DNA of 64,000 bases from Kaistella yonginensis (GTDB lineage: Bacteria > Bacteroidota > Bacteroidia > Flavobacteriales > Weeksellaceae): the NCBI RefSeq assembly GCF_030409525.1, contig NZ_JAUFQB010000007.1, forward strand, positions 86,089-150,088, given 5' to 3'. Below are positions 24,458 to 33,290 of this stretch, in pieces. A program made the translations under genes and the position numbers. Every line of letters starts with the position of its first letter. Within the stretch, counting starts at the first letter, position 1. The notes beneath the pieces were generated by a model. That model ran no database searches. It saw only the letters and a list, made by a program, of their open reading frames with translations, and was not told the origin of the DNA.

Positions 24458-26785
24458 TTAAATTTTTGTCAGTTTGGCAAATTTCAAAATTAAATTTTTC
24501 TCACCTTCGTGTTGAAATTTTACTTTCGCTTTGATATTTTGTGGATCAGTTCCATCCAGGAAAATAACTTCACCTACACCAAATCGATCATGCCTAACGC
24601 GATCGCCAACCTCAATATCTTGAGAGGAATTTCCACTTGGATTGATAATTCGCGCCGTAGCAACCGGTTTTAAATTTTGCGGTATCGGAGTTGGTTCATT
24701 TCGCTCAATGGTTTTCTTGGGTTCCTTCTTTTTAAAGAATCTTGGCTCGGAGGGTTCATCATCAAAAATATTGGATTTTAGCCCGGAATGATTTACAAAA
24801 CGATTTTCCTGCGCTGGATTAATAAATTCTAAATACTGTTCATCAACTTCGCTTAAAAATCGCGACGGTTCTGCACTGGTAATTTTGCCCCATTGAAAAC
24901 GGGAGACCGCAAACGTAAAAAACACTTGTTTTTCCGCCCGGGTTAATGCCACGTAAAACAGCCGCCTTTCTTCTTCTAATTCCTCGCGGGTAGATGAACT
25001 CATAAAACTTGGGAAGAGATTCTCTTCTAAACCCACCACATGAACAATCGGAAACTCTAAACCTTTGGAAAGGTGAATGGTCATTAATGAAACTTGATCT
25101 CCATCCTCATTTTTATCGGTTTGCGTATCGGCAGAAAGTGCAATGTTTTCTAGAAAATTAGATAAAGAGGGATCGCCATCCTCTAATTGCTGCTGCTCTT
25201 CGATGAAACCCTGCATGGAGTTCATCAACTCCTGAATATTCTCCACGCGTGAAATCCCTTCTGGGGTTTGGTCATCTTTTAAAAATTTTATGATCCCACT
25301 TCGTTTGGCCACTTCCATGGCAACATTATATGCGTTTTCAGTTTTTAATAAGACCTGAAAGGCTTTAATCATTGACCAAAAATCTGAGAGTTTAGTCAGA
25401 ATTCCGTTATTCAAACTTAAATTTGGTGCATAGAAACCAAGATTATCTAAAACCTGAGAAACAGAAATATTTTGCGAGTCAGCAAAAACGATTAATTTAT
25501 TTTGTGTGGTTTCGCCAATACCACGAGCTGGATAATTGATAATTCGCGAAAGTGCTTCTGAATCATTTTCATTCATTAAAATCCGCAAATAAGCGACCAA
25601 GTCTTTCACCTCTTTTCGTTGATAAAAAGACAACCCACCAAACACACGGTACGGAATATTTTTCCGGCGCAATGCATCTTCAAAAGCTCGTGTTTGCGAA
25701 TTTGTTCGATACAGGATGGCAAATTCTGTAAATTTTTTCTGTGCAGAGTTATGCTGTTCCCAAATATTTGAAGCGACGAAATTCGCTTCGTCAGCATCGG
25801 AAAGTGCACGATAAACTTTTATTTTTTCACCCTCTTCATTATCGCTAAAAACATTTTTTTTAAACTGCTGTAAATTTTTAGAAATCACGACATTGGCGGC
25901 ATTAACAATATTTTGTGTAGATCGGTAATTTTGCTCTAGCGAAACCGTAACGGCGTCTGGATAATCTTTTTTAAAGTTTAATATGTTGTAAATATTGGCA
26001 CCGCGGAAAGAATAAATCGACTGAGCATCATCTCCGACCACGCAAATATTTTCAAATTTTGAAGCCAATGCTTTCACGATCAAATATTGCGAATGATTGG
26101 TATCCTGGTACTCATCCACTAAAATATAGCGGAAACGATCTTGATATTTTGCCAGCACTTCCGGAAAGCGCGTCAGTAATTCATTGGTCCTCAATAGTAA
26201 ATCATCAAAGTCCATCGCGCCATTTCGAAAACAGACTTCGACATATTTTTGGTAAATGAGGCCGATATTTTTCATATTTGCACGTTCATCAGCTTCAATA
26301 AGTTCAGGATTATTAAAGTAGGCTTTTACGGTAATTAAATTATTTTTGTACGAAGAGATTCGTGCCTGAACTTTCTTGGGTTTATACAAATCACCATCGA
26401 TATTGAGTTCTTTTAGGACTTTTCTAATAACATTGAGGGAATCTTGCGAATCGTAAATGGTAAAGTTACTGGGAAATCCGATCAGGTGTGCTTCTGAACG
26501 CAAAATTCGCGCGAACACCGAGTGAAAAGTTCCCATCCAAAGTGATCTTGCTTCACTTTGTCCCACCACTTTTGCTATTCTTTCTTTCATTTCTTTGGCG
26601 GCTTTATTGGTGAAAGTTAACGCCAAAATATTAAAAGGATCCACCAAATTGGTAATCAAATGAGCGATGCGCATGGTTAGTACACGCGTTTTACCAGAAC
26701 CTGCACCAGCAAGCACCATCAAAGGCCCTTCTAGGGTTGTTACGGCTTCGTATTGGGGTTCATTGAGTCCTTTTAAATAATCCAT
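24458..26785 (-). CDS. UvrD/PcrA family ATP-dependent DNA helicase
   Basis: I choose ATG 26785 (MDYLKGLNEPQYEAV), giving 775 residues; a second ATG at 26791 is two codons upstream and a 40-codon extension is non-homologous. Superfamily 1A motifs are in order: the Q-motif LNEPQYEAV, Walker A GAGSGKT, GTFHSVFARILR, Walker B ILVDEYQDTNHSQY, VVGDDAQSIYSFRGA, QNYRSTQNIVNAAN, MTIHLSKGLEFPIVHVVGLEENLFP and VALTRAEKQVF. The C-terminus has a PcrA-like Tudor-type segment (VGDRVRHDRFGVGEVIFLDG). It is likely the housekeeping 3'-5' helicase used in repair and replication-conflict resolution. Confidence 0.93.
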   Translation of the reverse strand: MDYLKGLNEPQYEAVTTLEGPLMVLAGAGSGKTRVLTMRIAHLITNLVDPFNILALTFTNKAAKEMKERIAKVVGQSEARSLWMGTFHSVFARILRSEAHLIGFPSNFTIYDSQDSLNVIRKVLKELNIDGDLYKPKKVQARISSYKNNLITVKAYFNNPELIEADERANMKNIGLIYQKYVEVCFRNGAMDFDDLLLRTNELLTRFPEVLAKYQDRFRYILVDEYQDTNHSQYLIVKALASKFENICVVGDDAQSIYSFRGANIYNILNFKKDYPDAVTVSLEQNYRSTQNIVNAANVVISKNLQQFKKNVFSDNEEGEKIKVYRALSDADEANFVASNIWEQHNSAQKKFTEFAILYRTNSQTRAFEDALRRKNIPYRVFGGLSFYQRKEVKDLVAYLRILMNENDSEALSRIINYPARGIGETTQNKLIVFADSQNISVSQVLDNLGFYAPNLSLNNGILTKLSDFWSMIKAFQVLLKTENAYNVAMEVAKRSGIIKFLKDDQTPEGISRVENIQELMNSMQGFIEEQQQLEDGDPSLSNFLENIALSADTQTDKNEDGDQVSLMTIHLSKGLEFPIVHVVGLEENLFPSFMSSSTREELEEERRLFYVALTRAEKQVFFTFAVSRFQWGKITSAEPSRFLSEVDEQYLEFINPAQENRFVNHSGLKSNIFDDEPSEPRFFKKKEPKKTIERNEPTPIPQNLKPVATARIINPSGNSSQDIEVGDRVRHDRFGVGEVIFLDGTDPQNIKAKVKFQHEGEKNLILKFAKLTKI

Positions 26786-26953
26786 CTGCATATATAAATT
26801 GAGGTTCAAATTTAGGGAAATTTTTAGAGATTTCTCGCGCTCAATGTTTGATGATAGAAACCTTAAAGAATAAGTAATATTAGGAGTGATTTTGAAATAG
26901 AAAGGCACAAAAATTGAAGAACTGTTATTTGTACCATTTTAAAATTAGAAACC

Positions 26954-27214
26954 ATGTCTGAAAATATACTTTCTTTAGAAGATTTAAAATTCTTAGAAAT
27001 TTTGCATACCAAATTTGGTTTAGAATTTATTCGTTGTGATGATGCAGGTTTTAAAATTAATAATGAATATGAAATTTCACGTGCCGTTGCCAATGGGTCT
27101 TTTGATACGATGTGTTATCTTGCAGAAATTTCTAAAAAGCTAAAATATCGTCTCAATTCTAATTTTCAGCTTAATTTTTCCAGTGGATTTAATTTTGATG
27201 TGGTAAGAATTTAA
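26954..27214 (+). CDS. Small hypothetical protein
   Basis: This 86-residue acidic, soluble protein starts MSENILSLEDLKFLEILHTK and has no signal peptide or membrane segment. A short helix-rich N-terminal part and a beta-rich C-terminal part (LNSNFQLNFSSGFNFDVVRI) can be guessed. It lies between the divergent helicase gene and a convergent response regulator, with its own start 168 bp from the helicase start. No family is recognised; codon use resembles neighbouring genes. Confidence 0.6.
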   Translation: MSENILSLEDLKFLEILHTKFGLEFIRCDDAGFKINNEYEISRAVANGSFDTMCYLAEISKKLKYRLNSNFQLNFSSGFNFDVVRI

Positions 27215-27235
27215 AAAAAAGTTTTACCCCCGAAC

Positions 27236-27270
27236 ATAAAAAAGACAGTCGTATACAATGTCTTTATATT
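27236..27270 (-). terminator. Intrinsic terminator between the small protein and the receiver gene
   Basis: AAAGACA (27241-27247) and TGTCTTT (27259-27265) form a 7-bp stem. On the minus strand it is followed by a T6 run and ends the CheY-like operon; an A/T-rich flank may also serve the plus-strand gene. Confidence 0.65.
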
Positions 27271-27276
27271 AATGAT

Positions 27277-27642
27277 TTAACCAGTGAGGCGGTTCAGTTT
27301 ATTTATAATATCCTCTATCTCGAAAGGCTTTGCAATAAAATCATTTGCGCCCGCTTCAAGCGCGGTATGCGCTAATCCACGACTTGCAGACATCATCAAA
27401 ATGGGAATGTTTTTGGTATCGTCGCTTTCTTTTAATTTCTTACAAATATCTCTGCCATCTTCTCCGGAGAGCCACATATCGAGTACGATAATATTAGGCT
27501 TCTCACTATGTTCTACGTAACTGAATATCTCCGAACCGCGTTCGAAGGTGTTTACCTGAAAACCTTCAAAATCTAGCATCGTTTCTAAAGAATCCAGAAT
27601 AGCAATGTCATCATCGACTATTATTATTTTTTTTGAATTCAT
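27277..27642 (-). CDS. Single-domain response regulator (receiver)
   Basis: This 121-residue CheY-like protein is a receiver domain without an output domain. Acidic pocket residues lie in IIIVDDDIAILDSL (Asp10-12), the phospho-acceptor Asp55 is in VLDMWLSGEDG, the switch Ser/Thr is in MMSASRG, and the Lys is in FIAKPFEI. It follows the PAS histidine kinase by 10 bp on the same strand, so the two should form a phosphorelay pair. Output is probably through protein contact rather than DNA binding. Confidence 0.92.
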   Translation of the reverse strand: MNSKKIIIVDDDIAILDSLETMLDFEGFQVNTFERGSEIFSYVEHSEKPNIIVLDMWLSGEDGRDICKKLKESDDTKNIPILMMSASRGLAHTALEAGANDFIAKPFEIEDIINKLNRLTG

Positions 27643-27652
27643 CTTCCTTAAT

Positions 27653-29500
27653 TTACAATTCTATTTGGGGCAGTATAAAACTGAAAGTAGAACCTTTACC
27701 TAGAACACTATTGACCCAAATTTTACCATGAGACCTTTCTATAATTTGTGCAGAAATATAAAGTCCCAATCCCAACCCCGGGAATGTTGTTTGCTCATCT
27801 CCGCTTACTCGGTAATACTGCTCAAAAACTCTGTCTTTCTTATCTTCTGGCATCCCAATTCCGAAATCTTGAACGGAAAATTCTAGATTTCCACTGACCT
27901 CTTTAATTTCTACCACGATTTTGTCTGTATTTGGAGCATACTTAATCGCATTCGTTAATAAATTGGTTATTACTTGCCCTACCCTGTCTCTGTCTGCAAA
28001 AACCATACCTACGGGTTTTGTATGCAACTCAATTTTGCACGAAGTAGACATCTGTTGATCCTCTACAGTCTCAATCACTAACTTTTGAAAGTCAAAAGCT
28101 TCTTCATTTAAATATATTTTACCAGAGTTAATTTTAGTAACATCTAACAAATCACCAATTAACGAGGTCAGTTTAACAATCTGCACATCCATTTTCTTAG
28201 CAAATTCTGCATTTTTTTCGTCACCTGATTTACGCAACATTCTTTCTAATACTTGCGCGTACAATTTCAATGACGTGAGTGGTGTTTTCAACTCATGGCT
28301 TGCGATTCCTAAAAAAGTATCTTTTTGGGCAGAAAGGATTTTAAATTCATCAATATTGGTACTGGCTCCAATCCAATGAATAATGGTACCTAAATCATCA
28401 AACACTGGTGTAGCACGGTTTAAAAACCAGATGAATTTTTCTTTGGTTTTATCGTAAACTCTAAATTCCAGCTCGAATGATTTCTTTTCTAAATCAGCGA
28501 TTTCCCAAGACCGTTTAAAATTTGCTAAGTCATCGGGATGAATAATGGTCTTATAATCCAATTCAGGTATCTCTTCTTCCGTTATATCTAAAAGTTTCAG
28601 CAGGTTTTCATTATAATAACTAAGTTTACCCTGATTATTTGCAGTCCAAACAATGTGGGGCATAGCTTCCGCCAATTCACGATATTCCTTTATCCCTTTT
28701 TGAGCTTTTATACGGGCTTCTACCAATTCGGTGACATTCACGGCCATATTCCAAATCGCATAGATTTGTCCCGATTCATCGCGCATCGGCCGATAAGAAA
28801 AACTGTAATAATATGTTTGTAGCCTACCATCAACAAACAAGTCTACTTTATCTTCTGTGGCAATATACGGTTCACCAGTTTTTAGTACCGTACGAAGAAT
28901 CTCTGCAAAAGGTTGTCCCTGTAACTCAGGAATTGCCTCTTCTAATTTCATACCGATTACATCGGCTGTTTTACCCCAAGTTTGTAACATCTGATCATTG
29001 GCAAAAGCAATGATTAAATTTTCGCCTTTATAAATTGCAGTTGAGAAATCTGAAATTTCCATGAGTTCGCGAAAAAGAAATTCATTTTCTCTTAATTTAA
29101 TCTCATTAACAACTTGTTCTGTAACATCGATTGCGACAAGCGATATTCCGATTATCTTATGTTCTGAGAAGACCGGTGCAAAAATAAAATCGAAATAATA
29201 GGTTGATAATATACCTTCTTTTTCGATGAACGTTTTAAATTTTGACCCGTTATAACTTGTACCCGTTTCATAAACCTTTTTAAGGATTCCAGGAAATTCC
29301 TGAGTAGCAATTTCTGGAAGTGCTTCTAATATTGGAAGACCGATTACCTCACTCCCTTTCTGCCAAAAATTTAAACATTGTGTATTTGCATTTTTTATTA
29401 CAAAATTATCGCCCATGAGCATTGCCAAAGCAATTGGAGCCTGGCTAAAAAGTGAGGCCAGCGAATCTGCACGATCAGGATTACTGAAAAAATTTTCCAT
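27653..29500 (-). CDS. Cytoplasmic multi-PAS sensor histidine kinase
   Basis: From ATG 29500 (MENFFSNPDRADSL) the protein has 615 residues; an upstream extension is not homologous. There are no membrane segments. Three PAS-type domains lie at roughly residues 20-130, 140-260 and 270-390 (FSQAPIALAML, ISDFSTAIYKGENLIIAFAN, AEAMPHIVWTANNQGKLSYYN with a PAC-like KEKFIWFLNRATPVFD). Then come HisKA (FLGIASHELKTPLTSLKLY with the acceptor His) and HATPase (VITNLLTNAIKYAP, DFGIGMPEDKKDRVF, GLGLGLYIS). Heme, flavin or redox sensing is possible but no ligand can be assigned. It is encoded just upstream of the receiver protein. Confidence 0.92.
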   Translation of the reverse strand: MENFFSNPDRADSLASLFSQAPIALAMLMGDNFVIKNANTQCLNFWQKGSEVIGLPILEALPEIATQEFPGILKKVYETGTSYNGSKFKTFIEKEGILSTYYFDFIFAPVFSEHKIIGISLVAIDVTEQVVNEIKLRENEFLFRELMEISDFSTAIYKGENLIIAFANDQMLQTWGKTADVIGMKLEEAIPELQGQPFAEILRTVLKTGEPYIATEDKVDLFVDGRLQTYYYSFSYRPMRDESGQIYAIWNMAVNVTELVEARIKAQKGIKEYRELAEAMPHIVWTANNQGKLSYYNENLLKLLDITEEEIPELDYKTIIHPDDLANFKRSWEIADLEKKSFELEFRVYDKTKEKFIWFLNRATPVFDDLGTIIHWIGASTNIDEFKILSAQKDTFLGIASHELKTPLTSLKLYAQVLERMLRKSGDEKNAEFAKKMDVQIVKLTSLIGDLLDVTKINSGKIYLNEEAFDFQKLVIETVEDQQMSTSCKIELHTKPVGMVFADRDRVGQVITNLLTNAIKYAPNTDKIVVEIKEVSGNLEFSVQDFGIGMPEDKKDRVFEQYYRVSGDEQTTFPGLGLGLYISAQIIERSHGKIWVNSVLGKGSTFSFILPQIEL

Positions 29501-29660
29501 AACGGCTAAATTAAAAAAAATAGTATCAAAACAAACCAATCTTCAACTTTCTTAAGCTATTTTTATTAAAAAAATACGCTGAGCGCCAGCCAAATAATTA
29601 GTATCTCAAAAATTATCATTTTTAAAGCAATAATTCTATTAAGTATTACAAAAATAATCT

Positions 29661-29668
29661 TATATTTG
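29661..29668 (+). promoter_or_regulatory. -7 promoter box for secG
   Basis: TATATTTG matches TAnnTTTG, 22 bp before the secG ATG. Downstream an AGGAG Shine-Dalgarno sequence (29682-29687) lies about 5 bp before the start, which is uncommon in this class. Confidence 0.5.
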
Positions 29669-29690
29669 CACACTAAAATTCAGGAGAAAA

Positions 29691-30038
29691 ATGGGCACTA
29701 TATTTACATTATTCATGGTTCTAATCATGATTTCGAGTATCTTACTAATTATTATGGTAATGGCACAAAACCCAAAAGGTGGTGGTCTATCAGGAACTTT
29801 CGGTGGAACTTCTTCTGCCCAATTCGGCGTTCAACGGACCAATGACTTTATGGAAAAAGCAACTTGGACTTTAGGCGGGATCATTGTTGTTTTGATTTTA
29901 TTAAGTGTGGTCTTAACGGCAAAACCAACACAGAGTTTCCAACAAGCGCCAGCCAAAAAAGAAGCTCCGGCACCACAAACTGCACCTGGGACGAATAATT
30001 CGGTAACAATGCCAATTCCTGCGCCAGCAGATAAATAG
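29691..30038 (+). CDS. secG: Preprotein translocase subunit SecG
   Basis: This 115-residue protein has two membrane segments (about residues 3-24 and 53-72) separated by the family signature MAQNPKGGGLSGTFGGTSSAQFGVQRTNDFMEKATW. A Pro/Ala-rich tail follows. SecG binds SecYE in the inner membrane and assists SecA-driven export. It is monocistronic, with its own promoter box, a recognisable AGGAG ribosome-binding site and a strong terminator. The length is normal for Bacteroidota. Confidence 0.95.
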   Translation: MGTIFTLFMVLIMISSILLIIMVMAQNPKGGGLSGTFGGTSSAQFGVQRTNDFMEKATWTLGGIIVVLILLSVVLTAKPTQSFQQAPAKKEAPAPQTAPGTNNSVTMPIPAPADK

Positions 30039-30058
30039 AAATAATTTTCAACGAAAAT

Positions 30059-30096
30059 AAAGAAAGAGATTCAATCATTTGGATCTCTTTCTTTTT
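30059..30096. terminator. Strong bidirectional terminator after secG
   Basis: A 12-bp perfect stem, AAAGAAAGAGAT (30059-30070) with ATCTCTTTCTTT (30083-30094), with T-rich sequence on both exits. It separates convergent secG and the glycosyltransferase gene at 30115. Confidence 0.82.
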
Positions 30097-30114
30097 GGTA
30101 TTTATACGCGTGAC

Positions 30115-31158
30115 TTAGGGCGTAAAATTTGTAAAGTACGAATGATTATTTTTCCAGTAGTCATCTTGGTCTTTTACAAACAAGCAGCTGATCCAAGAAT
30201 CCAAAGTCATCTTTTCTAAAGTTTCGGACTCTATCTCTTTAAAAGTTGATTTAAAGAAATCAATGTCAATATTTAAGTTTTTTCGATCCAAAATCATCAC
30301 ATTTTCCGGTTGATACAGTGGATAATTTTTAATATCTAAGTTGGTAGTTAGCAGTTTTTTACCCGCTGCCAATGTTTCAAAAGTCCGCATCGTTAATCCC
30401 TCTTGAAAAGGTTTATTAATATCTAAAACCGCCTGAGTTTGACTGTACATTGTGGCAATTTCGGCATGTTTCAATTTTTTAAAACTCAATTTCTTTACGT
30501 CAAACCTCTTTAGATTCTGATCAAAAATTTTCTTTAGTAAAAAAGCTGCTTTACTAGGAGCATAATAGTAAAAATATGTTCTAAGATTTTGTTTTGTACA
30601 GATTTCTTCTATTTTCTCACCAATCACAAAACGGTCTGTATGTGCAGTTCCGATAAAGACAAGATCAAATTTCTGAGGTGAATTTTCTAGGGATGCACCA
30701 TATTCATTCAGATAAAATAAGGGCCGAAAATGTAGGTTGTATTGCAGCGCATCTTTCGGTTCAAAGGTGAAATTTTTATCGAAATAGGAATACAGTTTCA
30801 AAAATTTTGGATATTCCCGAGCGGAGTCGTACGAGTAATAAATCATCTCTGCCGCGGGATGACGTTCTCTAAATTTTTCCAGGAAAAAAAATGGAATCGT
30901 TTCACCTTTAATTAAAAGCAAAAAATCATAGGAATGGGCGTTGGTTTCTTGTAAAATTTTTTGGTAATACGAGTTAATCTTTTTAAAATAAAAATCTTTA
31001 TTAACGCGGATAACTCCTTTAGAAAAAACAGAATCAGATGGTCTTTCGTTATAAAAATCTACCTCTGCACCCCATTCCCGAAGTCGGTTCGAAATCGCTT
31101 TTTCATAACCGAAAAAGTTTGCAGAAAGAAATAATATCTTCTTGCCACTTAAATTCAT
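30115..31158 (-). CDS. CgeB-like glycosyltransferase
   Basis: This 347-residue cytoplasmic protein starts KKILFLSANFFGYEKAI. It shows a GT-B-like pattern: an N-terminal Rossmann half, then FDLVFIGTAHTDRF, and the C-terminal donor-site block AVLDINKPFQEGLTMRTFETLAAGKKLLTTN, with Glu residues that fit nucleotide-sugar binding in CgeB/Glyco_trans_1_2 families. Its start overlaps the end of the epimerase gene by 4 bp (ATGA), so it is the last gene of a coupled pair within a glycan cluster. Acceptor and sugar are not known. Confidence 0.78.
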   Translation of the reverse strand: MNLSGKKILFLSANFFGYEKAISNRLREWGAEVDFYNERPSDSVFSKGVIRVNKDFYFKKINSYYQKILQETNAHSYDFLLLIKGETIPFFFLEKFRERHPAAEMIYYSYDSAREYPKFLKLYSYFDKNFTFEPKDALQYNLHFRPLFYLNEYGASLENSPQKFDLVFIGTAHTDRFVIGEKIEEICTKQNLRTYFYYYAPSKAAFLLKKIFDQNLKRFDVKKLSFKKLKHAEIATMYSQTQAVLDINKPFQEGLTMRTFETLAAGKKLLTTNLDIKNYPLYQPENVMILDRKNLNIDIDFFKSTFKEIESETLEKMTLDSWISCLFVKDQDDYWKNNHSYFTNFTP

Positions 31159-32288
31159 GTTTTCAAAAAACCTTTTTCCTTCATTTCTTGCAGCGATTGA
31201 AGTAAGTTATTTTCTGCAGGTGGTTGTTCTAGCACCCAATCCGCAAATTCTGGTATGCCTTCATCCAAATTCACTTTCGGCTGTACATTCAGCAAGGTGT
31301 TCATTTTTGTTAAATCGGCGAAATGATGACGGATATCACCGATTCGGAAATCACCGGAAACTTCCATTGGAACATTTTTTTGATACGCCGCCATTAGAAG
31401 TTTAGCCACCGATAAAACAGGGGTTGCGATGCCTGTTCCAATATTAAGTATTGCATTATTTGCGGTTTCCATTTCTAAACATTTCACTGTTGCCTCAACG
31501 GTATCTTTAATATGAATAAAATCCCGAGTCATCAGACCGTCTTCAAAAATATTAAGGGAATTTCCGTTTAATATCTGGGTTGAAAATATGGATAAAATTC
31601 CCGTATAGGGATTGCGTAAGGATTGTCCGGCTCCGTATACGTTTTGGTAACGCAAAATTACGTAGGCCAGCCCGATTGATTCACAAACCAATTTTACCAT
31701 TTGTTCTTGTTGGAGTTTGGTTAACCCGTAGAAAGAAGTGGGATGTAATTTCGAGTCTTCATCGGTCGCTACTGGTTCCAGTGGCTGACCATTGTCATCC
31801 AGCATTTGAAAATATCCTTGCTTCATAAACGCAACCGATCTACTTTTCGGATAAACAGCTTCTGAGCGTGCGTTAATATATTTTCCTTCCCCATACACCG
31901 CTCTGGATGAGGCCAAAATGAATTTCTTGACTGTGTGTTTCTGATTTACCAAAACATCTAATAACAACGCCGTTCCGGATATATTTACCTGACCATATTT
32001 TTCAATGGAATACATGGATTGACCAGTTCCGGTTTCTGCGGCCAAATGTATAACCGCATCTTGACCGTGAAGCGCTTTCTCTACCTCTTTTCTGTTGGTA
32101 ACATCTCCTTTAATGAAAATTACTTTTCCTGAAATACTTTGATAAAGGACAGAATCTTCATCATTCAATCCATGAATTTGTGGAGATAAATGATCTAAAA
32201 CCGTCACCTTATAGCCCAGATCATTCAGTTTCAAAGCTAAATTACTCCCGATAAAACCGGCACCACCGGTGATTAAAATATTTTTCAA
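31155..32288 (-). CDS. NAD-dependent epimerase/dehydratase, probably nucleotide-sugar 4-epimerase
   Basis: This 377-residue extended short-chain dehydrogenase has a GGAGFIGSNLALKL nucleotide motif (residues 8-21), VTVLDHLSPQIHG, VIHLAAETGTGQSMYSIEKYG, a catalytic Ser in ASSRAVYGEG and a YxxxK motif as YGLTKLQ. The LSPQIHG and AETGTGQSMY blocks are those I associate with dTDP-rhamnose-type 4-epimerases, so that activity is an informed guess. It is translationally coupled to the CgeB-like glycosyltransferase and lies near two further glycan genes, suggesting synthesis of a surface polysaccharide sugar. Confidence 0.85.
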   Translation of the reverse strand: MKNILITGGAGFIGSNLALKLNDLGYKVTVLDHLSPQIHGLNDEDSVLYQSISGKVIFIKGDVTNRKEVEKALHGQDAVIHLAAETGTGQSMYSIEKYGQVNISGTALLLDVLVNQKHTVKKFILASSRAVYGEGKYINARSEAVYPKSRSVAFMKQGYFQMLDDNGQPLEPVATDEDSKLHPTSFYGLTKLQQEQMVKLVCESIGLAYVILRYQNVYGAGQSLRNPYTGILSIFSTQILNGNSLNIFEDGLMTRDFIHIKDTVEATVKCLEMETANNAILNIGTGIATPVLSVAKLLMAAYQKNVPMEVSGDFRIGDIRHHFADLTKMNTLLNVQPKVNLDEGIPEFADWVLEQPPAENNLLQSLQEMKEKGFLKT

Positions 32289-32477
32289 ATCAATGTTTTT
32301 GATAATTTCCCAAATTTCGGGTTTATTATGATACCATCACTTTCTTTTAACTATAATATTTAAAACTTCTCTGTTTTTTTAAGATCAAAAATTTCTGAAT
32401 GAAATCTGAATGGAGTATAAAAATTCTTTAAATTATTCAAAAATATGAAATTTAAAAACAAGGTTTTGCCAGGCTGC

Positions 32478-33290
32478 CTAGTACTTTCCTTGCCAATTTA
32501 AAATTTTATTTCGGCTAATTCTAAGAATATATTTCAGTTTATAAAAAATAAAATAACCAATATATCGTAGTATTCCGATCCTTCTGAATTGAAAAACTTC
32601 TTTTAAATTCTTCTGAAATCCCTTTTCCATTTCTTCTAAATTTGCGGAAAGACCGGAAACACCAAACGTTCTTTTCCCACCGCCAGTCAAAACCAATTCT
32701 TCATTCAAAATAAACATTTTATGGTGTTCCGAAACTTTTAACCAATAATTTAAGTCTTCTGCATATCGCTGATTATCATCAAAATATCCTGCATTAGCTA
32801 GCACTTTTCTTTTAAAAATAACGGTTGAAGGTTGTGTTTCATTTCGGATCATCAATTTTCGAAACGAAATCGCAGCAAGATTATCTGGACCAACAGTATA
32901 CGGAAAGAGAATTTCGTGATTTTTTCTGCGACATGCTAAAAAATCGACCTCCAAATGACCAGTTTCCAAAATAGGAATTTGTCTTTTTGTTTTCTGCGGA
33001 TACCATTCGTCATCTGCATCTAAAAGAGCGATATACTCACCAGCAGCTAATTTTAATCCGGTATTCCGTGCGTTCGAGACGCCATTATTTGGCTGACTAA
33101 TTAGTGAAATCTTCAGTTCCGGATGATCTAAAATATAATTCTCAACGATTTCTAAACTTTTATCTGTAGAACCATCATTAACCACGATTATTTCAAACAT
33201 TTCGGTGGGGAAAGATTGATTTTTAACAGAATCCAAAGCATTCTTAATACTATTTTCTGCATTAAACATGGGAATAATTACCGAAATCAT
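32478..33290 (-). CDS. Family 2 glycosyltransferase
   Basis: This 270-residue GT-A enzyme has the GT2 start ISVIIPMFNAENSIKNALDSVKNQ, VVNDGSTDKS with the nucleotide-binding Asp, NNGVSNARNTGLKLAAGEYIALLDADDEW with the metal-binding DxD-like ALLDADD, and a C-terminal region with ENxxYAEDLNYWLKVS, where the ED fits the catalytic-base motif. Its start overlaps the stop of the membrane protein gene at 33287 by 4 bp. It probably transfers a sugar in the polysaccharide cluster. Confidence 0.88.
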   Translation of the reverse strand: MISVIIPMFNAENSIKNALDSVKNQSFPTEMFEIIVVNDGSTDKSLEIVENYILDHPELKISLISQPNNGVSNARNTGLKLAAGEYIALLDADDEWYPQKTKRQIPILETGHLEVDFLACRRKNHEILFPYTVGPDNLAAISFRKLMIRNETQPSTVIFKRKVLANAGYFDDNQRYAEDLNYWLKVSEHHKMFILNEELVLTGGGKRTFGVSGLSANLEEMEKGFQKNLKEVFQFRRIGILRYIGYFIFYKLKYILRISRNKILNWQGKY